64,000 nt of DNA from Solirubrobacterales bacterium (GTDB taxonomy: Bacteria > Actinomycetota > Thermoleophilia > Solirubrobacterales > 70-9): positions 45,839 through 109,838 of the forward strand of contig SHVA01000004.1 in the NCBI GenBank assembly GCA_009691195.1, read 5' to 3'. Below, one piece after another: positions 35,822-43,923 of this stretch. Each line of letters opens with the position of its first letter. Position 1 is the stretch's first letter. The notes under the pieces were generated by a model. The model was not told where the DNA came from, did not search any database, and worked only from the letters and a program-made list of their open reading frames with translations. Position numbers and translations under genes: made by a program.

Positions 35822-36645
35822 CAGAGCAACTTCGCGAACTGCCGCTGCTCGCGGCGGTAGAGGGGGACGAACGCGATCAGCGCGACCGCCGCGAAGGCGA
35901 GCGGGATCGCGAGCGCCCAGAGCTGGGGCGTGTTGCCGTACTGGAGCACGTCGCGGTAGGACTCGAACAGGCCCGTCATCGGGTTGAGGCGCACCAAGGT
36001 GTTGGCGACCCCGTGGATCTGGGAGAGCGGGATCAGCCCCGGCGCGAGGAAGAAGAGCACGCGCATGAGGCTGATCGCGAATGGCCGCAGGTCCGTGAAA
36101 AAGAGGCCGAAGAGGGAGGCTGGATACGCGAACCCGAGCGCGACCAGGACGTTGACCGCGATCACGACCGGCAGCCAGAGGATCGCGACCGTCGGCGCGA
36201 TCCCGTAGACGGCCATCATGATCGCCAGCATGCTGAGGCTCGCGCCGAAGGCGACGCACTCGGTGAGGGTGGAGGAGAGCGGCAGCAGCTGCCGGCGGAA
36301 GGCCATGTTGAGGATGATCGATCGGCGGAGCTCGACGGCGCCCATACCGTTGAGCACCGAAGCGGTGACCACCTGGAAGGGGATGATCGCGCAGGCGAGG
36401 CTGAGCCCGGGCGCGTTGCCGGGGCGGTCGAGCAGGAAGACGACGAGCAGCAGGTAGACGCCCAGCAGCGCGAAGGGGTCGAGCAGCCACTTGACCATCC
36501 GGACGCGTCCGCGGCCGTAGCGCGCCCGCAGGTCCGAGACCGTGAGGGCCCAGAGGACGTCGAGGCGCGAAGCGGTCGGTTGGACCGCCGCGGGTTCCTG
36601 CACCGCCTCCGCCCGGGGCAGAGGCGCCGTGCCCGAGATCGGCAT
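35821..36645 (-). CDS. ABC-2 type polysaccharide exporter permease (Wzm/TagG-like)
   Basis: 274 residues with six predicted membrane helices (for example LLDPFALLGVYLLLVVFLL and FAISLMRVLFFLAPGLIPL). The pattern VRMVKWLLDPF and the C-terminal LNPMTGLFESYRDVLQYGN is typical of ABC-2 permeases for surface glycans. N-terminal ~35 residues are cytoplasmic. The ATG at 36645 has TAGCCT six bases upstream, interlocked with the promoter of the divergent lipoprotein gene. It is the first gene of the minus-strand cluster running to 31169. Confidence 0.9.
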   Translation of the reverse strand: MPISGTAPLPRAEAVQEPAAVQPTASRLDVLWALTVSDLRARYGRGRVRMVKWLLDPFALLGVYLLLVVFLLDRPGNAPGLSLACAIIPFQVVTASVLNGMGAVELRRSIILNMAFRRQLLPLSSTLTECVAFGASLSMLAIMMAVYGIAPTVAILWLPVVIAVNVLVALGFAYPASLFGLFFTDLRPFAISLMRVLFFLAPGLIPLSQIHGVANTLVRLNPMTGLFESYRDVLQYGNTPQLWALAIPLAFAAVALIAFVPLYRREQRQFAKLL

Positions 36646-36650
36646 GAACG

Positions 36651-36657
36651 TAGGCTA
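36651..36657. promoter_or_regulatory. Interlocked divergent -10 elements (permease / lipoprotein)
   Basis: TAGGCT on the plus strand (36651-36656) and TAGCCT on the minus strand (36652-36657) overlap by five bases in TAGGCTA. Each is exactly six bases from its start codon (GTG 36663 and ATG 36645). This implies leaderless transcripts in both directions and mutual exclusion. Confidence 0.55.
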
Positions 36658-36662
36658 TCCCG

Positions 36663-37136
36663 GTGCTTCGGGCGGCGTCCCTACTGCTGGCATTCGTGGC
36701 CCTCGCCTGGGCGGGATGCGGAAGCAACGATCCGGCCGGCGCCCCGTCGGCATGCCTGGCGGGCCCGGGCGGGTACCTGGGCGCACTCCGCGAGGCTCCC
36801 TCACAGGTGAGGCTCGACGGCAGCACCCCGATCTCCGACTGCCCCGTCCCCGAGCAGGGGGGCGGCGAGCTGGCCGACGTCGGCGCCGTCACGATCGCCA
36901 CCGCCGCACGGCTCAACGCGCAGTCGCGGCGAGACCCCGCCGGCCCGAGCGCGCTCCAGCTCGGGTACCTGGTCGGTGCCCTGGAGCGAGGCTCGGAGGA
37001 CACCTCGGGCATCCACGCCGACCTGATCCGCCGGATCAACGCCGCGGCGCAGTTCAGCCCCGGCGGCGCCCCTCTGCCCGTGTCCTTCGAGCGCAGCTAC
37101 CGGCGCGGGTCCGCCGCCGGGCACGAGGACGGTTAG
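36663..37136 (+). CDS. Putative lipoprotein, unknown function
   Basis: 157 residues. Residues 1-18 are hydrophobic and end in a lipobox (ALAWAGCGSND, Cys at about 19), so it is probably lipid-anchored outside. The mature part has two further cysteines (SACLAG and ISDCPVP), AVTIATAARLNAQ and a helical segment SALQLGYLVGALERG. Not recognised. It is divergent from the glycan exporter permease with shared -10 sequence, and its stop overlaps the convergent propeller gene (TTAG at 37133-37136). Confidence 0.7.
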   Translation: MLRAASLLLAFVALAWAGCGSNDPAGAPSACLAGPGGYLGALREAPSQVRLDGSTPISDCPVPEQGGGELADVGAVTIATAARLNAQSRRDPAGPSALQLGYLVGALERGSEDTSGIHADLIRRINAAAQFSPGGAPLPVSFERSYRRGSAAGHEDG

Positions 37137-38224
37137 CGCCTGACCTCGCAGCCCCGGTAGATGTCCTTGCCGGATCCGCCGACGCAGACGTCCCGCCCCT
37201 TGCCTCCGAGCAGCCGGTCGTTGCCGTGGCCGCCCACCAACCGGTCCTGGCCGCCGCCGCCGCAGATCGAGTCGGCCCCCGCCTTCCCGTCAAAGGCATC
37301 CGAGCCGCCGAGCAGCGCGATTGTGTCCGCGAAGCTCGAGCCCGAGACGCGGTCGCGGGAGTTGGTGGTGCCGGTCAGCGAAGGGAACCCGCTTCCGCAG
37401 CGCGGCGGCTCCACGGCGATCCCGTAGGGGTCGACTCCATCGAGGTCGGCGAGCAGCGTCACCTCGCGGCTGGCGACATCGACCCGATAGAGGTCGCCGG
37501 TCCCGGCGGAGACCAGCGAGGGGGAGGCGCTGGGCACGGCCAGCCTGCCGCTGGGGAGGATCGCCACGTCGTAGGCCTCGTGGATGGCGTTCGCCGGCGT
37601 GACCGCGGCCGTTGCCCCGGAAGGCCTGACCCGAAGCACCCCGCCGAAGCCGAAGTCGGAGACGAACAGGGTGCCGTCGGTGGCGCGCTCGAGGCCGATC
37701 GGGTCCATCAGCGGCGACGCGTCCGCCAGGATGCTGGCGGCGCCGGTGACGAGGTCCACCCGTAGGACGCCGGTCGAGTCGTCCGCTGCGAAGAGCTGGC
37801 CGCCGGGGGCGATGGCGAGGCTCCAGGTGTCCGAGCCGAAGGGCGAGGCAGAGCCGAGGATGGAGGCGTGAGTCGCCCCGAGCTTGAGCAGCGCGCCGTT
37901 GCCCGTGTCCGCATCAGCGTCGGCGACCAGGACGCGGCCGTTGGGCGCCCTCGCCAGCCCGAAGGGGAACTCCAGCGGCGGCCCGCTCGCGAGCGTCGCG
38001 ACGTTCCCCGTCCTCGAGACCGAGAAGACGGAGTCGGCGCTTGCGTCGGAGACGAGCAAGCGGCCGCTGGGCGAGAAGAGGATTCCCGATGGGGTCTCGA
38101 GCGGCGCCCCGGAGGTGAGGGTGACCACGGCCCCGGTCGAGGGCCGGACGCGGATGGCCCCGCCGTTGAAGTCCGCGATCCAGAGATCCCCGGCCTTCGC
38201 CGGAGCCTGGGCGGGGGCGAGCAT
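37133..38224 (-). CDS. Secreted beta-propeller/RTX-like protein, start frame disrupted by G tract
   Basis: 363 residues from ATG 38224. Repeated units such as GDLWIADFNGGAIRV, GRLLVSDASADSVFSV and GTLFVSDFGFGGVLRV look like an NHL/SMP-30-type propeller. The last ~70 residues contain Gly-Asp-rich RTX-like repeats (GGHGNDRLLGGKGRD) that may bind calcium. The reading frame continues upstream into a typical signal sequence (ARLALAASAGLLALAMLAP), but the ATG suited to it (38301) is out of frame by one base across a run of eight Gs (38271-38278). The shorter ATG removes most of the signal peptide. Function unknown; probably extracellular. Confidence 0.72.
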   Translation of the reverse strand: MLAPAQAPAKAGDLWIADFNGGAIRVRPSTGAVVTLTSGAPLETPSGILFSPSGRLLVSDASADSVFSVSRTGNVATLASGPPLEFPFGLARAPNGRVLVADADADTGNGALLKLGATHASILGSASPFGSDTWSLAIAPGGQLFAADDSTGVLRVDLVTGAASILADASPLMDPIGLERATDGTLFVSDFGFGGVLRVRPSGATAAVTPANAIHEAYDVAILPSGRLAVPSASPSLVSAGTGDLYRVDVASREVTLLADLDGVDPYGIAVEPPRCGSGFPSLTGTTNSRDRVSGSSFADTIALLGGSDAFDGKAGADSICGGGGQDRLVGGHGNDRLLGGKGRDVCVGGSGKDIYRGCEVRR

Positions 38225-38270
38225 CGCCAGGGCCAGCAGACCCGCCGAGGCGGCCAGTGCGAGGCGCGCA

Positions 38271-38278
38271 CCCCCCCC
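38271..38278. repeat. Homopolymer tract of eight G (minus strand)
   Basis: Eight consecutive C on the plus strand between the ATG at 38301 and the signal-peptide codons of the propeller protein gene. Nine would put them in the same frame. Such tracts are hot spots for slippage in cells and in sequencing. Confidence 0.8.
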
Positions 38279-38401
38279 ACCTCGATCGATTCCGGCTCCA
38301 TCCGATGCTCCCCAGCATTCCGTCTCGAGTCTAGGGCCAGGGGTCAGATAGCCTCAATCCCGAAAGTCGGTATTGGCCAAAAGTTCGAGGAAAGCGGGTA
38401 G

Positions 38402-39733
38402 ATGGAGCGCAGCGCACCGAAGTCGAGCAAGTTGTGGGGCGGGGAAACCGCCAAGGCGGTTGACAACTTCCAGATCTCGGGACAACCGATCCCCCCGCCC
38501 GTGATCCACTGGCTCGGGAGGCTGAAGGCGGCCGCGGCCCGCGCCAACGCCGAGCTCGGCCTGCTCGACGCCGACCTCGCGGAGCGCATCGCCGCCGCCG
38601 GCGACGAGGTCGCCGCCGGCGACCACGACGACCAGTTCCCGGTGGACGTCTTCCAGACCGGCTCGGGCACCTCCTCGAACATGAACGCCAACGAGGTGAT
38701 GGCCAACCTGGCCGGCGACGAGGCGCACCCCAACGACCACGTCAACCTGGGCCAGTCCTCCAACGACGTCTTCCCCTCGGCCGTCCACCTCGCGGCGCTC
38801 GCCGAGGTCCACTCCGACCTGCTCCCCGCGCTGGACGAGCTGGCCGGCGCGCTCGAGCGCAAGGCCGACGAGTTCTCGGACATCGTCAAGGCCGGGCGAA
38901 CTCACCTGATGGACGCCGTCCCGGTGACCCTGGGGCAGGAGTTCGGCGGCTACGCGGCGCAGATCAAGCTCGGCGCCGACCGGGTGCGCGCCACGCTCGC
39001 GAGAGTCGGCCAGATCCCGCTCGGGGGCACCGCGACCGGGACGGGCCTCAACACCCACCGCGAGTTCGCCGCCAAGGTCCGCGAGAAGCTCAGCACCGAC
39101 ACCGGCCTCGACATCTCCGAGCCCGCCGACCCGTTCGAGGCGCAGGCCAGTCGCGACTCGCTCGTTGAGCTCTCGGGGGCGCTCAAGGTGATCGCCGTCT
39201 CGCTGCTGAAGATCGCCAACGACCTCGCCCTGATGGGCTCTGGACCGCGGGCGGGACTCGCCGAGTTGCGCCTGCCCGAGCTGCAGAAGGGGTCATCGAT
39301 CATGCCGGGCAAGGTCAACCCCGTGATTCCCGAAGTTGTGATCCAGGTCGCCGACCAGGTGATCGGCAACGACGCCGCGGTGACGCTCGCGGGCGGCCAG
39401 GGCCAGTTCGAGCTCAACGTCCGGGTGCCGCTGATCGCCCGCAATCTGCTCGACTCGATCAAGCTGCTGGGCGCCGCATGCCGTGCCCTCGACGAGAGGG
39501 TGATCCGCGGGGTGGAGCCGAACGACGAGATGCTCACCCGGCACGCGGAGGCGACGCTGGCGACCGCCACGGCGCTCAACCCCCACATCGGCTACGACAG
39601 GGCGGCGGCGATCGTCAAGGACGCGGCCGACTCGGGCCGGCCCCTCCGCGAGGTGGCCCGCGAGCATGGCGTGGACGACAAGACCCTCGATGAGGCGCTC
39701 GACCACCGCAAGATGGCCCGCCCTCACGACTAG
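38402..39733 (+). CDS. fumC: Class II fumarate hydratase
   Basis: 443-residue fumarase converting fumarate to malate in the TCA cycle. Motifs: SGTSSNMNANEVMANLA, GRTHLMDAVPVTLGQEF, and the lyase signature GSSIMPGKVNPVIPE. Full length, soluble, a homotetramer in characterised relatives. Start ATG 38402 with GAGGAAAGCGG just before it. Twenty bases later another plus-strand gene begins. No other TCA gene is near. Confidence 0.95.
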   Translation: MERSAPKSSKLWGGETAKAVDNFQISGQPIPPPVIHWLGRLKAAAARANAELGLLDADLAERIAAAGDEVAAGDHDDQFPVDVFQTGSGTSSNMNANEVMANLAGDEAHPNDHVNLGQSSNDVFPSAVHLAALAEVHSDLLPALDELAGALERKADEFSDIVKAGRTHLMDAVPVTLGQEFGGYAAQIKLGADRVRATLARVGQIPLGGTATGTGLNTHREFAAKVREKLSTDTGLDISEPADPFEAQASRDSLVELSGALKVIAVSLLKIANDLALMGSGPRAGLAELRLPELQKGSSIMPGKVNPVIPEVVIQVADQVIGNDAAVTLAGGQGQFELNVRVPLIARNLLDSIKLLGAACRALDERVIRGVEPNDEMLTRHAEATLATATALNPHIGYDRAAAIVKDAADSGRPLREVAREHGVDDKTLDEALDHRKMARPHD

Positions 39734-39752
39734 GCGATCCGGGCGCTGAGGA

Positions 39753-40190
39753 GTGCCCATAGAGGACTGGATCTCCGACCCGATCGCCTCCGAGCGCCAC
39801 GAGCGGCCGATCCCCTCCCCTCCCGAGCGCGCGCTCGAGATCGCGATGTCGACGCCGCTGCGCGCCGACGGTCTGAGCTCGACGCTGATGGGGCTGCGCG
39901 GCCTCTCGGCTGACGGCACGATCGGCGAGTTCTTCACGGGGGAGGGTGGGTTCCTGTTGCTGCACCGCGACGGGCGCGAGTTCGTCGCAGGGGTCGCGAC
40001 CAAGGTCTGGAAGCTGGGCCTCGGCGGCGCCGCGGCCAAGCGCTCCAAGTACGCCGAGCTCGCGCCCTCGCCCGAGGGGAACTTCTACCGCGGCTTCAAG
40101 CTCTTCTTCGTCGAGGACAACCGCCTGATGAGCCCGGGCCAGGTGCTGAAGATGAAGCCGCGCCCGGTTGACCTGGTGGTCTACGAGTAG
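39753..40190 (+). CDS. Conserved hypothetical, SRPBCC-like
   Basis: 145 residues. It resembles small SRPBCC/DUF2867-like proteins: an N-terminal pattern RALEIAMSTPLRADGLSSTL, LMGLRGLSADG, then EGGFLLLHRDGREFVAGVATKVW and a late FYRGFKLFFVEDNR. No signal peptide. The GTG at 39753 is chosen but has no spaced ribosome-binding site; ATG 39846 is an alternative that would remove the first 31 residues. It may be cotranscribed with fumC. Function unknown. Confidence 0.6.
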   Translation: MPIEDWISDPIASERHERPIPSPPERALEIAMSTPLRADGLSSTLMGLRGLSADGTIGEFFTGEGGFLLLHRDGREFVAGVATKVWKLGLGGAAAKRSKYAELAPSPEGNFYRGFKLFFVEDNRLMSPGQVLKMKPRPVDLVVYE

Positions 40191-40214
40191 GGCGCCTCCC
40201 GGCGTTCTTTACCG

Positions 40215-41660
40215 CTAGCCCTGGAAGATGACGAGGCGGGGCTCGGTCAGCTCCTCGACCGCGTAGGCGGGTCCCTCGCGGGTGTTCCCCGAGTCCTTGA
40301 CGCCGCCGTAGGGCATCTGGTCGGTGCGGAAGGTGGGAACCTCGTTGATCAGCACGCCGCCGAACTCAAGCCGGTTGGCGGCCTCGATCCCGCGCCCGAT
40401 GTCGCACGTGAACACCCCGGCCTGAAGGCCGAAGGCGGCGTCGTTGGCCATCTCGAGCCCCTCATCGAAGCTCTTGAAGCTGTGGATCGTCGCCACCGGG
40501 CCGAAGATCTCCTCGCACCAGACCTTGGCGTCCCGGGGCGGCTCCCTGATCACCGTAGGCGCCATGCAGCGGCCCTCGTCCACGAGCTCGCCGCCGCTGA
40601 GCAGCTCGCCGGCGCCCTTGACCGCCTCATCGACCCACCCCTTGACCCGGTCGCGGTCCTTGGGGCTGATCAGCGGGCCGACGTCGGTGCCCTCGTCCAT
40701 CGGGTCGCCGGTGACGAGCGTCTCGACGTTGGCGACGAAGCGCTCGGTGAACTGATCGGCGATCGCCTCGTGAAGCAGTATCCGCTGGACCGAGATACAG
40801 CTCTGCCCGGCGTGGGAGAAGGCGTGGATCTGCGCCTTGTCGGCGGCCTGCTCCCAGTCCCCGTCCTCATTCACGACCAGGGGGGCCGTCGATCCCAACT
40901 CGAGGTTGACCTTCTTCCGCGCCGCCTTGGCGCGAATCTCCCACCCGACCGGGGCAGAGCCGGTGAAGGTGATCGCGCCGACGTCCTCGTTCTCGACAAT
41001 CGCGTTGCCGACCTCGGACCCCGGGCCGCAGATGACATGCAGCCAGCCCTTGGGCAGTCCGGCATCGAGCAGGATCTCGGCGAGCTTGATCGCCGAGATC
41101 GGCGTCTGCCCAGCGGGCTTCAGCACCGTCGCGTTGCCCGCCGCGATCGAGGGGCCGAGCTTGTGGGCGACGAGGTTGAAGGGGAAGTTGAAGGGGCTGA
41201 TCGCTCCGACCACTCCGACCGGGAACCGCAGCACGAAGCCGAGCTTGCCCTCGCCGGCGGCGCCGGCTTCCATCGGCACCATCTCGCCGTTCAGCTTCAG
41301 CGCCTCGACCGCGGCGAAGCGAAGCGTTCCCACCGCTCGTTGGGCCTCGACGCGGGCGGTCTTGATCGGCTTGCCCGCCTCAGCCGCGATCGTCGCCGTG
41401 ATCTCGTCCTCACGCTCGGCGGTCAGGTGGGCGGCGCGGTCGAGCACCGCGGCGCGCTCGTGCTGGGGGAAGTCGTCCGCCTCGAAGGCGGCGCGAGCGG
41501 CGGCGATCGCACGGTCCACGAGGGCGGCATCGCCCTGGGGCACGCGGCCGACCGGAGAGCCGTCGTAGGGGCTCTTGACCTCGGCCCATTCGCCCGTCTC
41601 GATCCACTCGCCGTCGACGAGCAGTTTGTGGTCGGTCGCTTCGAACCGGCTCGTTGCCAT
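40215..41660 (-). CDS. NAD(P)-dependent aldehyde dehydrogenase
   Basis: About 481 residues. VVGAISPFNFPFNLVAHKLG and TGSAPVGWEIRAKA bind the cofactor; catalytic Glu is in VNLELGSTAPL and catalytic Cys in HAGQSCISVQRI. MPYGGVKDSGNTREG ends the usual pattern. Among aldehyde dehydrogenases the GSTAPL and SCISVQRI blocks recall lactaldehyde/phosphonoacetaldehyde-type members, but the substrate is not fixed. Start ATG 41660 (second of two adjacent ATGs) is preferred to codons upstream; TACGCT is seven bases before it. Divergent from the SpoIID-like gene by 81 bases. Confidence 0.88.
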   Translation of the reverse strand: MATSRFEATDHKLLVDGEWIETGEWAEVKSPYDGSPVGRVPQGDAALVDRAIAAARAAFEADDFPQHERAAVLDRAAHLTAEREDEITATIAAEAGKPIKTARVEAQRAVGTLRFAAVEALKLNGEMVPMEAGAAGEGKLGFVLRFPVGVVGAISPFNFPFNLVAHKLGPSIAAGNATVLKPAGQTPISAIKLAEILLDAGLPKGWLHVICGPGSEVGNAIVENEDVGAITFTGSAPVGWEIRAKAARKKVNLELGSTAPLVVNEDGDWEQAADKAQIHAFSHAGQSCISVQRILLHEAIADQFTERFVANVETLVTGDPMDEGTDVGPLISPKDRDRVKGWVDEAVKGAGELLSGGELVDEGRCMAPTVIREPPRDAKVWCEEIFGPVATIHSFKSFDEGLEMANDAAFGLQAGVFTCDIGRGIEAANRLEFGGVLINEVPTFRTDQMPYGGVKDSGNTREGPAYAVEELTEPRLVIFQG

Positions 41661-41741
41661 CATGCTCAGCGTAGAGGACTTGATGGGCCCTTCCGGCCCG
41701 CCGCAACGCAACTTATCCAGCCTGTACCCGTTACCTCGTCA

Positions 41742-42899
41742 GTGAAGCCTTCTTGGCCAAACACGCCTGGGCGCGCCGCCCGCAGCCGCCGCCTGGGCGC
41801 CATCGTGGCGTCCGCGCTGGCCGCCGCCGCGGTGCTGGGCGCGGGCGCCTCAGGCGCCGAGGCGCTGACCTGGAAGATCAAGGGCGCGGGCTTCGGCCAC
41901 GGCATCGGACTCAGTCAGTACGGCGCCTACGGCTACGCGAAGCACGGCTGGGGCTACAAGCGGATCGTCCTCCACTACTACCGGTCCACCACGATCGGCA
42001 AGACCCCTTCCCGCAACGTCAGGGTGCTGCTCCGCCCCTACCAGTCGAGCGTCCGCTTCACCGGCGCCAGCGCGGCATGCAAGCTGAAGCTGGCCTCGAG
42101 CAAGACCTACAGCGCCGTTCGCAAGGGCGGCCATGTGGTCCTGCGCAACCCCAAGGGCAGCGGCTTGCGCAACTGCGGCAAGGTCCTGTCCGCGACCGGC
42201 GGCGCCTCCGTGGCGATGGTCGGCAAGGGCAGCTACCGCGGCGCCCTCCAGGTCCGGCCCTCCTCGGTCCCCGGCAAGGTCAACGCGATCAACTCCGTCA
42301 AGCTCGAGGACTACGTTCGCGGGATCGTGGCCCGCGAGTCGCCCTCCTCGTGGCCGCTCAACGCGCTCCGGGCGCAGGCGGTCGTGGCGCGCTCCTACGG
42401 GCTCGCCAACGACGTCGGCGGCAACGGCTTCGATCAGTACGACGACACCCGCAGTCAGGTCTACGGCGGGATCTCGGCGGAGACCTCGCGCACCAACAAG
42501 GCCGTCTCCACCAGCAAGCTCCAGGTCGTCAAGTACAAGGGCAAGATCGCATCGACCTACTTCTTCTCTACCTCGGGAGGGCACACCGAGAACATCGAGA
42601 ACGTTTTCATCGGCTCCTCGCCGCAGCCCTATCTGAAGGGAGTCAAGGACCCCTACGACGGCTCATCTCCCTACCACCGCTGGACCGCCCGGATCTCCCA
42701 GTCGGGAATGCAGTCAGCGCTCGATGACCTCGTTCGCGGCAAGCTGCGCCAGATCAAGGTCGTCAAGCGCGGCTCATCGCCGCGGGTGGTGCGCGCCAAG
42801 CTGATCGGCTCGGGCGGCACCACCAAGGTCAGCGGCCCCACCATCCAGTTCCGCCTGGGCCTGCGCGACAGCTGGATGTTCTTCAAGAAGCTGAAGTAG
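41742..42899 (+). CDS. SpoIID/LytB-domain cell-wall protein
   Basis: About 385 residues. Signal peptide at residues ~17-40 (LGAIVASALAAAAVLGAGASGAEA cut in parts), then the motif IKGAGFGHGIGLSQYGAYGYA typical of SpoIID proteins but here at the N-terminus. The SpoIID core follows in LEDYVRGIVARESPSSWPL, ALRAQAVVARSYGL, and STSGGHTENIENVF. SpoIID enzymes are lytic transglycosylases acting on peptidoglycan lacking stem peptides; in actinobacteria these are not sporulation-specific. GTG start with TTACCT five bases before. It ends one base before the convergent CrtC-like gene. Confidence 0.85.
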   Translation: MKPSWPNTPGRAARSRRLGAIVASALAAAAVLGAGASGAEALTWKIKGAGFGHGIGLSQYGAYGYAKHGWGYKRIVLHYYRSTTIGKTPSRNVRVLLRPYQSSVRFTGASAACKLKLASSKTYSAVRKGGHVVLRNPKGSGLRNCGKVLSATGGASVAMVGKGSYRGALQVRPSSVPGKVNAINSVKLEDYVRGIVARESPSSWPLNALRAQAVVARSYGLANDVGGNGFDQYDDTRSQVYGGISAETSRTNKAVSTSKLQVVKYKGKIASTYFFSTSGGHTENIENVFIGSSPQPYLKGVKDPYDGSSPYHRWTARISQSGMQSALDDLVRGKLRQIKVVKRGSSPRVVRAKLIGSGGTTKVSGPTIQFRLGLRDSWMFFKKLK

Positions 42900-43895
42900 C
42901 TAGCCGTCGGGATAAGGCTGCAGGGGGATCCCGTGATCGAGGTCGCGGGTCCCGAACTCGTAGGCGGCGGTCCTGGAGACGGTCAGGCGGCGCGCCGGCG
43001 CGCCATCGAGCTCGACATCGAGCTCGAGGTCGGAGATCGAGCAGTTGAGGGTGTTGTGCTCGGGGCCCACCGGGTCGGCGTAGACCCAGGCGACGAAGTC
43101 CTTGCGCTCGGCGGAGACCCGGCCGCTGAGCTTGACCCCCTTGCCGCGGAGCCGGAAGTCGCAGTGGTCGGGGTGCTCGTCCACCTCGGTGCTGCGGATC
43201 CGCTCGAAGCCGCCGAGGCGGTGCTCGACCCCGTCGAGCACGAGGTTCGCGTTGCCGACCCAGGGCGTCTGCCTCCCGGCGACCTTGATCCGGCCGACGG
43301 CCATGTCGAAGTAGTCCTCCGGGCCGCCCTCTTCGAAGCCCGAGCCGTCGACCCAGACCCAGCGCTCGGCGTGCTCGGCGCCCCAGTTGTGGCCGATCAT
43401 CCCGCGCCAGCCCGAGACCTCGATCCGCTCCCCGGCGAGCTCGACCCAGCCGTCGAAGACGGCGTCAGGGTAGGGGCTGAGGAACTTCGTCTTGGGCAGC
43501 GGCGCCCTGTAGAGGAAGTCGCGCGGGAGATGGTGGAAGGGCTCGTGGCTGTCGGCGAAGTTGAGCATCCAGCTAGCCTCGAGCACCGCGGTGCTGACCG
43601 AGCCGGTTGCGTTGCCCTCCCCGACGACCGCGTCGGCGATCCGGATGTAGGCGTTCTCGGGAGCGGTCAGCTGATCGGCGCCGAACTGCCGCTTGGTCGC
43701 CCTCGGCGCCGCCGCGCCGGCGTCGAACAGCGTGAACCAGATCGCGCAGGTCGCCGCCTCGCCGGGGCGCTTGTGGACGGTGTGCCGGATCCAGACGCCG
43801 CGGCCACCCTCCGGCGGGTTCAGCTTCAGGTAGAAGCTCTCGTAGTGGCCGGCCTTCTCGGGCACCTCGGGGAAGCGTGGCTTGGTCCGCAGCAC
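42900..43895 (-). CDS. Lipocalin-like CrtC/AttH or tocopherol-cyclase-like protein
   Basis: 331 residues. Repeating beta-strand pattern with WIRHTVHKRPGEAATCAIWFT, a central WRGMIGHNWGAEHAERWVWV and a C-terminal RTAAYEFGTRD fits the AttH/CrtC (hydroxyneurosporene synthase-like) or tocopherol-cyclase fold. No signal peptide. Activity in actinobacteria is not known and no carotenoid genes are nearby. GTG start at 43895 with GATAGT seven bases upstream. It lies 28 bases downstream of the amidohydrolase gene, possibly cotranscribed. Confidence 0.7.
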   Translation of the reverse strand: MLRTKPRFPEVPEKAGHYESFYLKLNPPEGGRGVWIRHTVHKRPGEAATCAIWFTLFDAGAAAPRATKRQFGADQLTAPENAYIRIADAVVGEGNATGSVSTAVLEASWMLNFADSHEPFHHLPRDFLYRAPLPKTKFLSPYPDAVFDGWVELAGERIEVSGWRGMIGHNWGAEHAERWVWVDGSGFEEGGPEDYFDMAVGRIKVAGRQTPWVGNANLVLDGVEHRLGGFERIRSTEVDEHPDHCDFRLRGKGVKLSGRVSAERKDFVAWVYADPVGPEHNTLNCSISDLELDVELDGAPARRLTVSRTAAYEFGTRDLDHGIPLQPYPDG

Positions 43896-43923
43896 GCCGA
43901 CAACTATCCCGTGGCGAGCCGCG

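Noticed and set aside
30003..36645. Lasso peptide biosynthesis cluster
   Set aside because: The HPrK-like and nucleotidyltransferase-like genes recall lasso tailoring, but no cyclase, leader peptidase, PqqD-like protein or precursor peptide was found.
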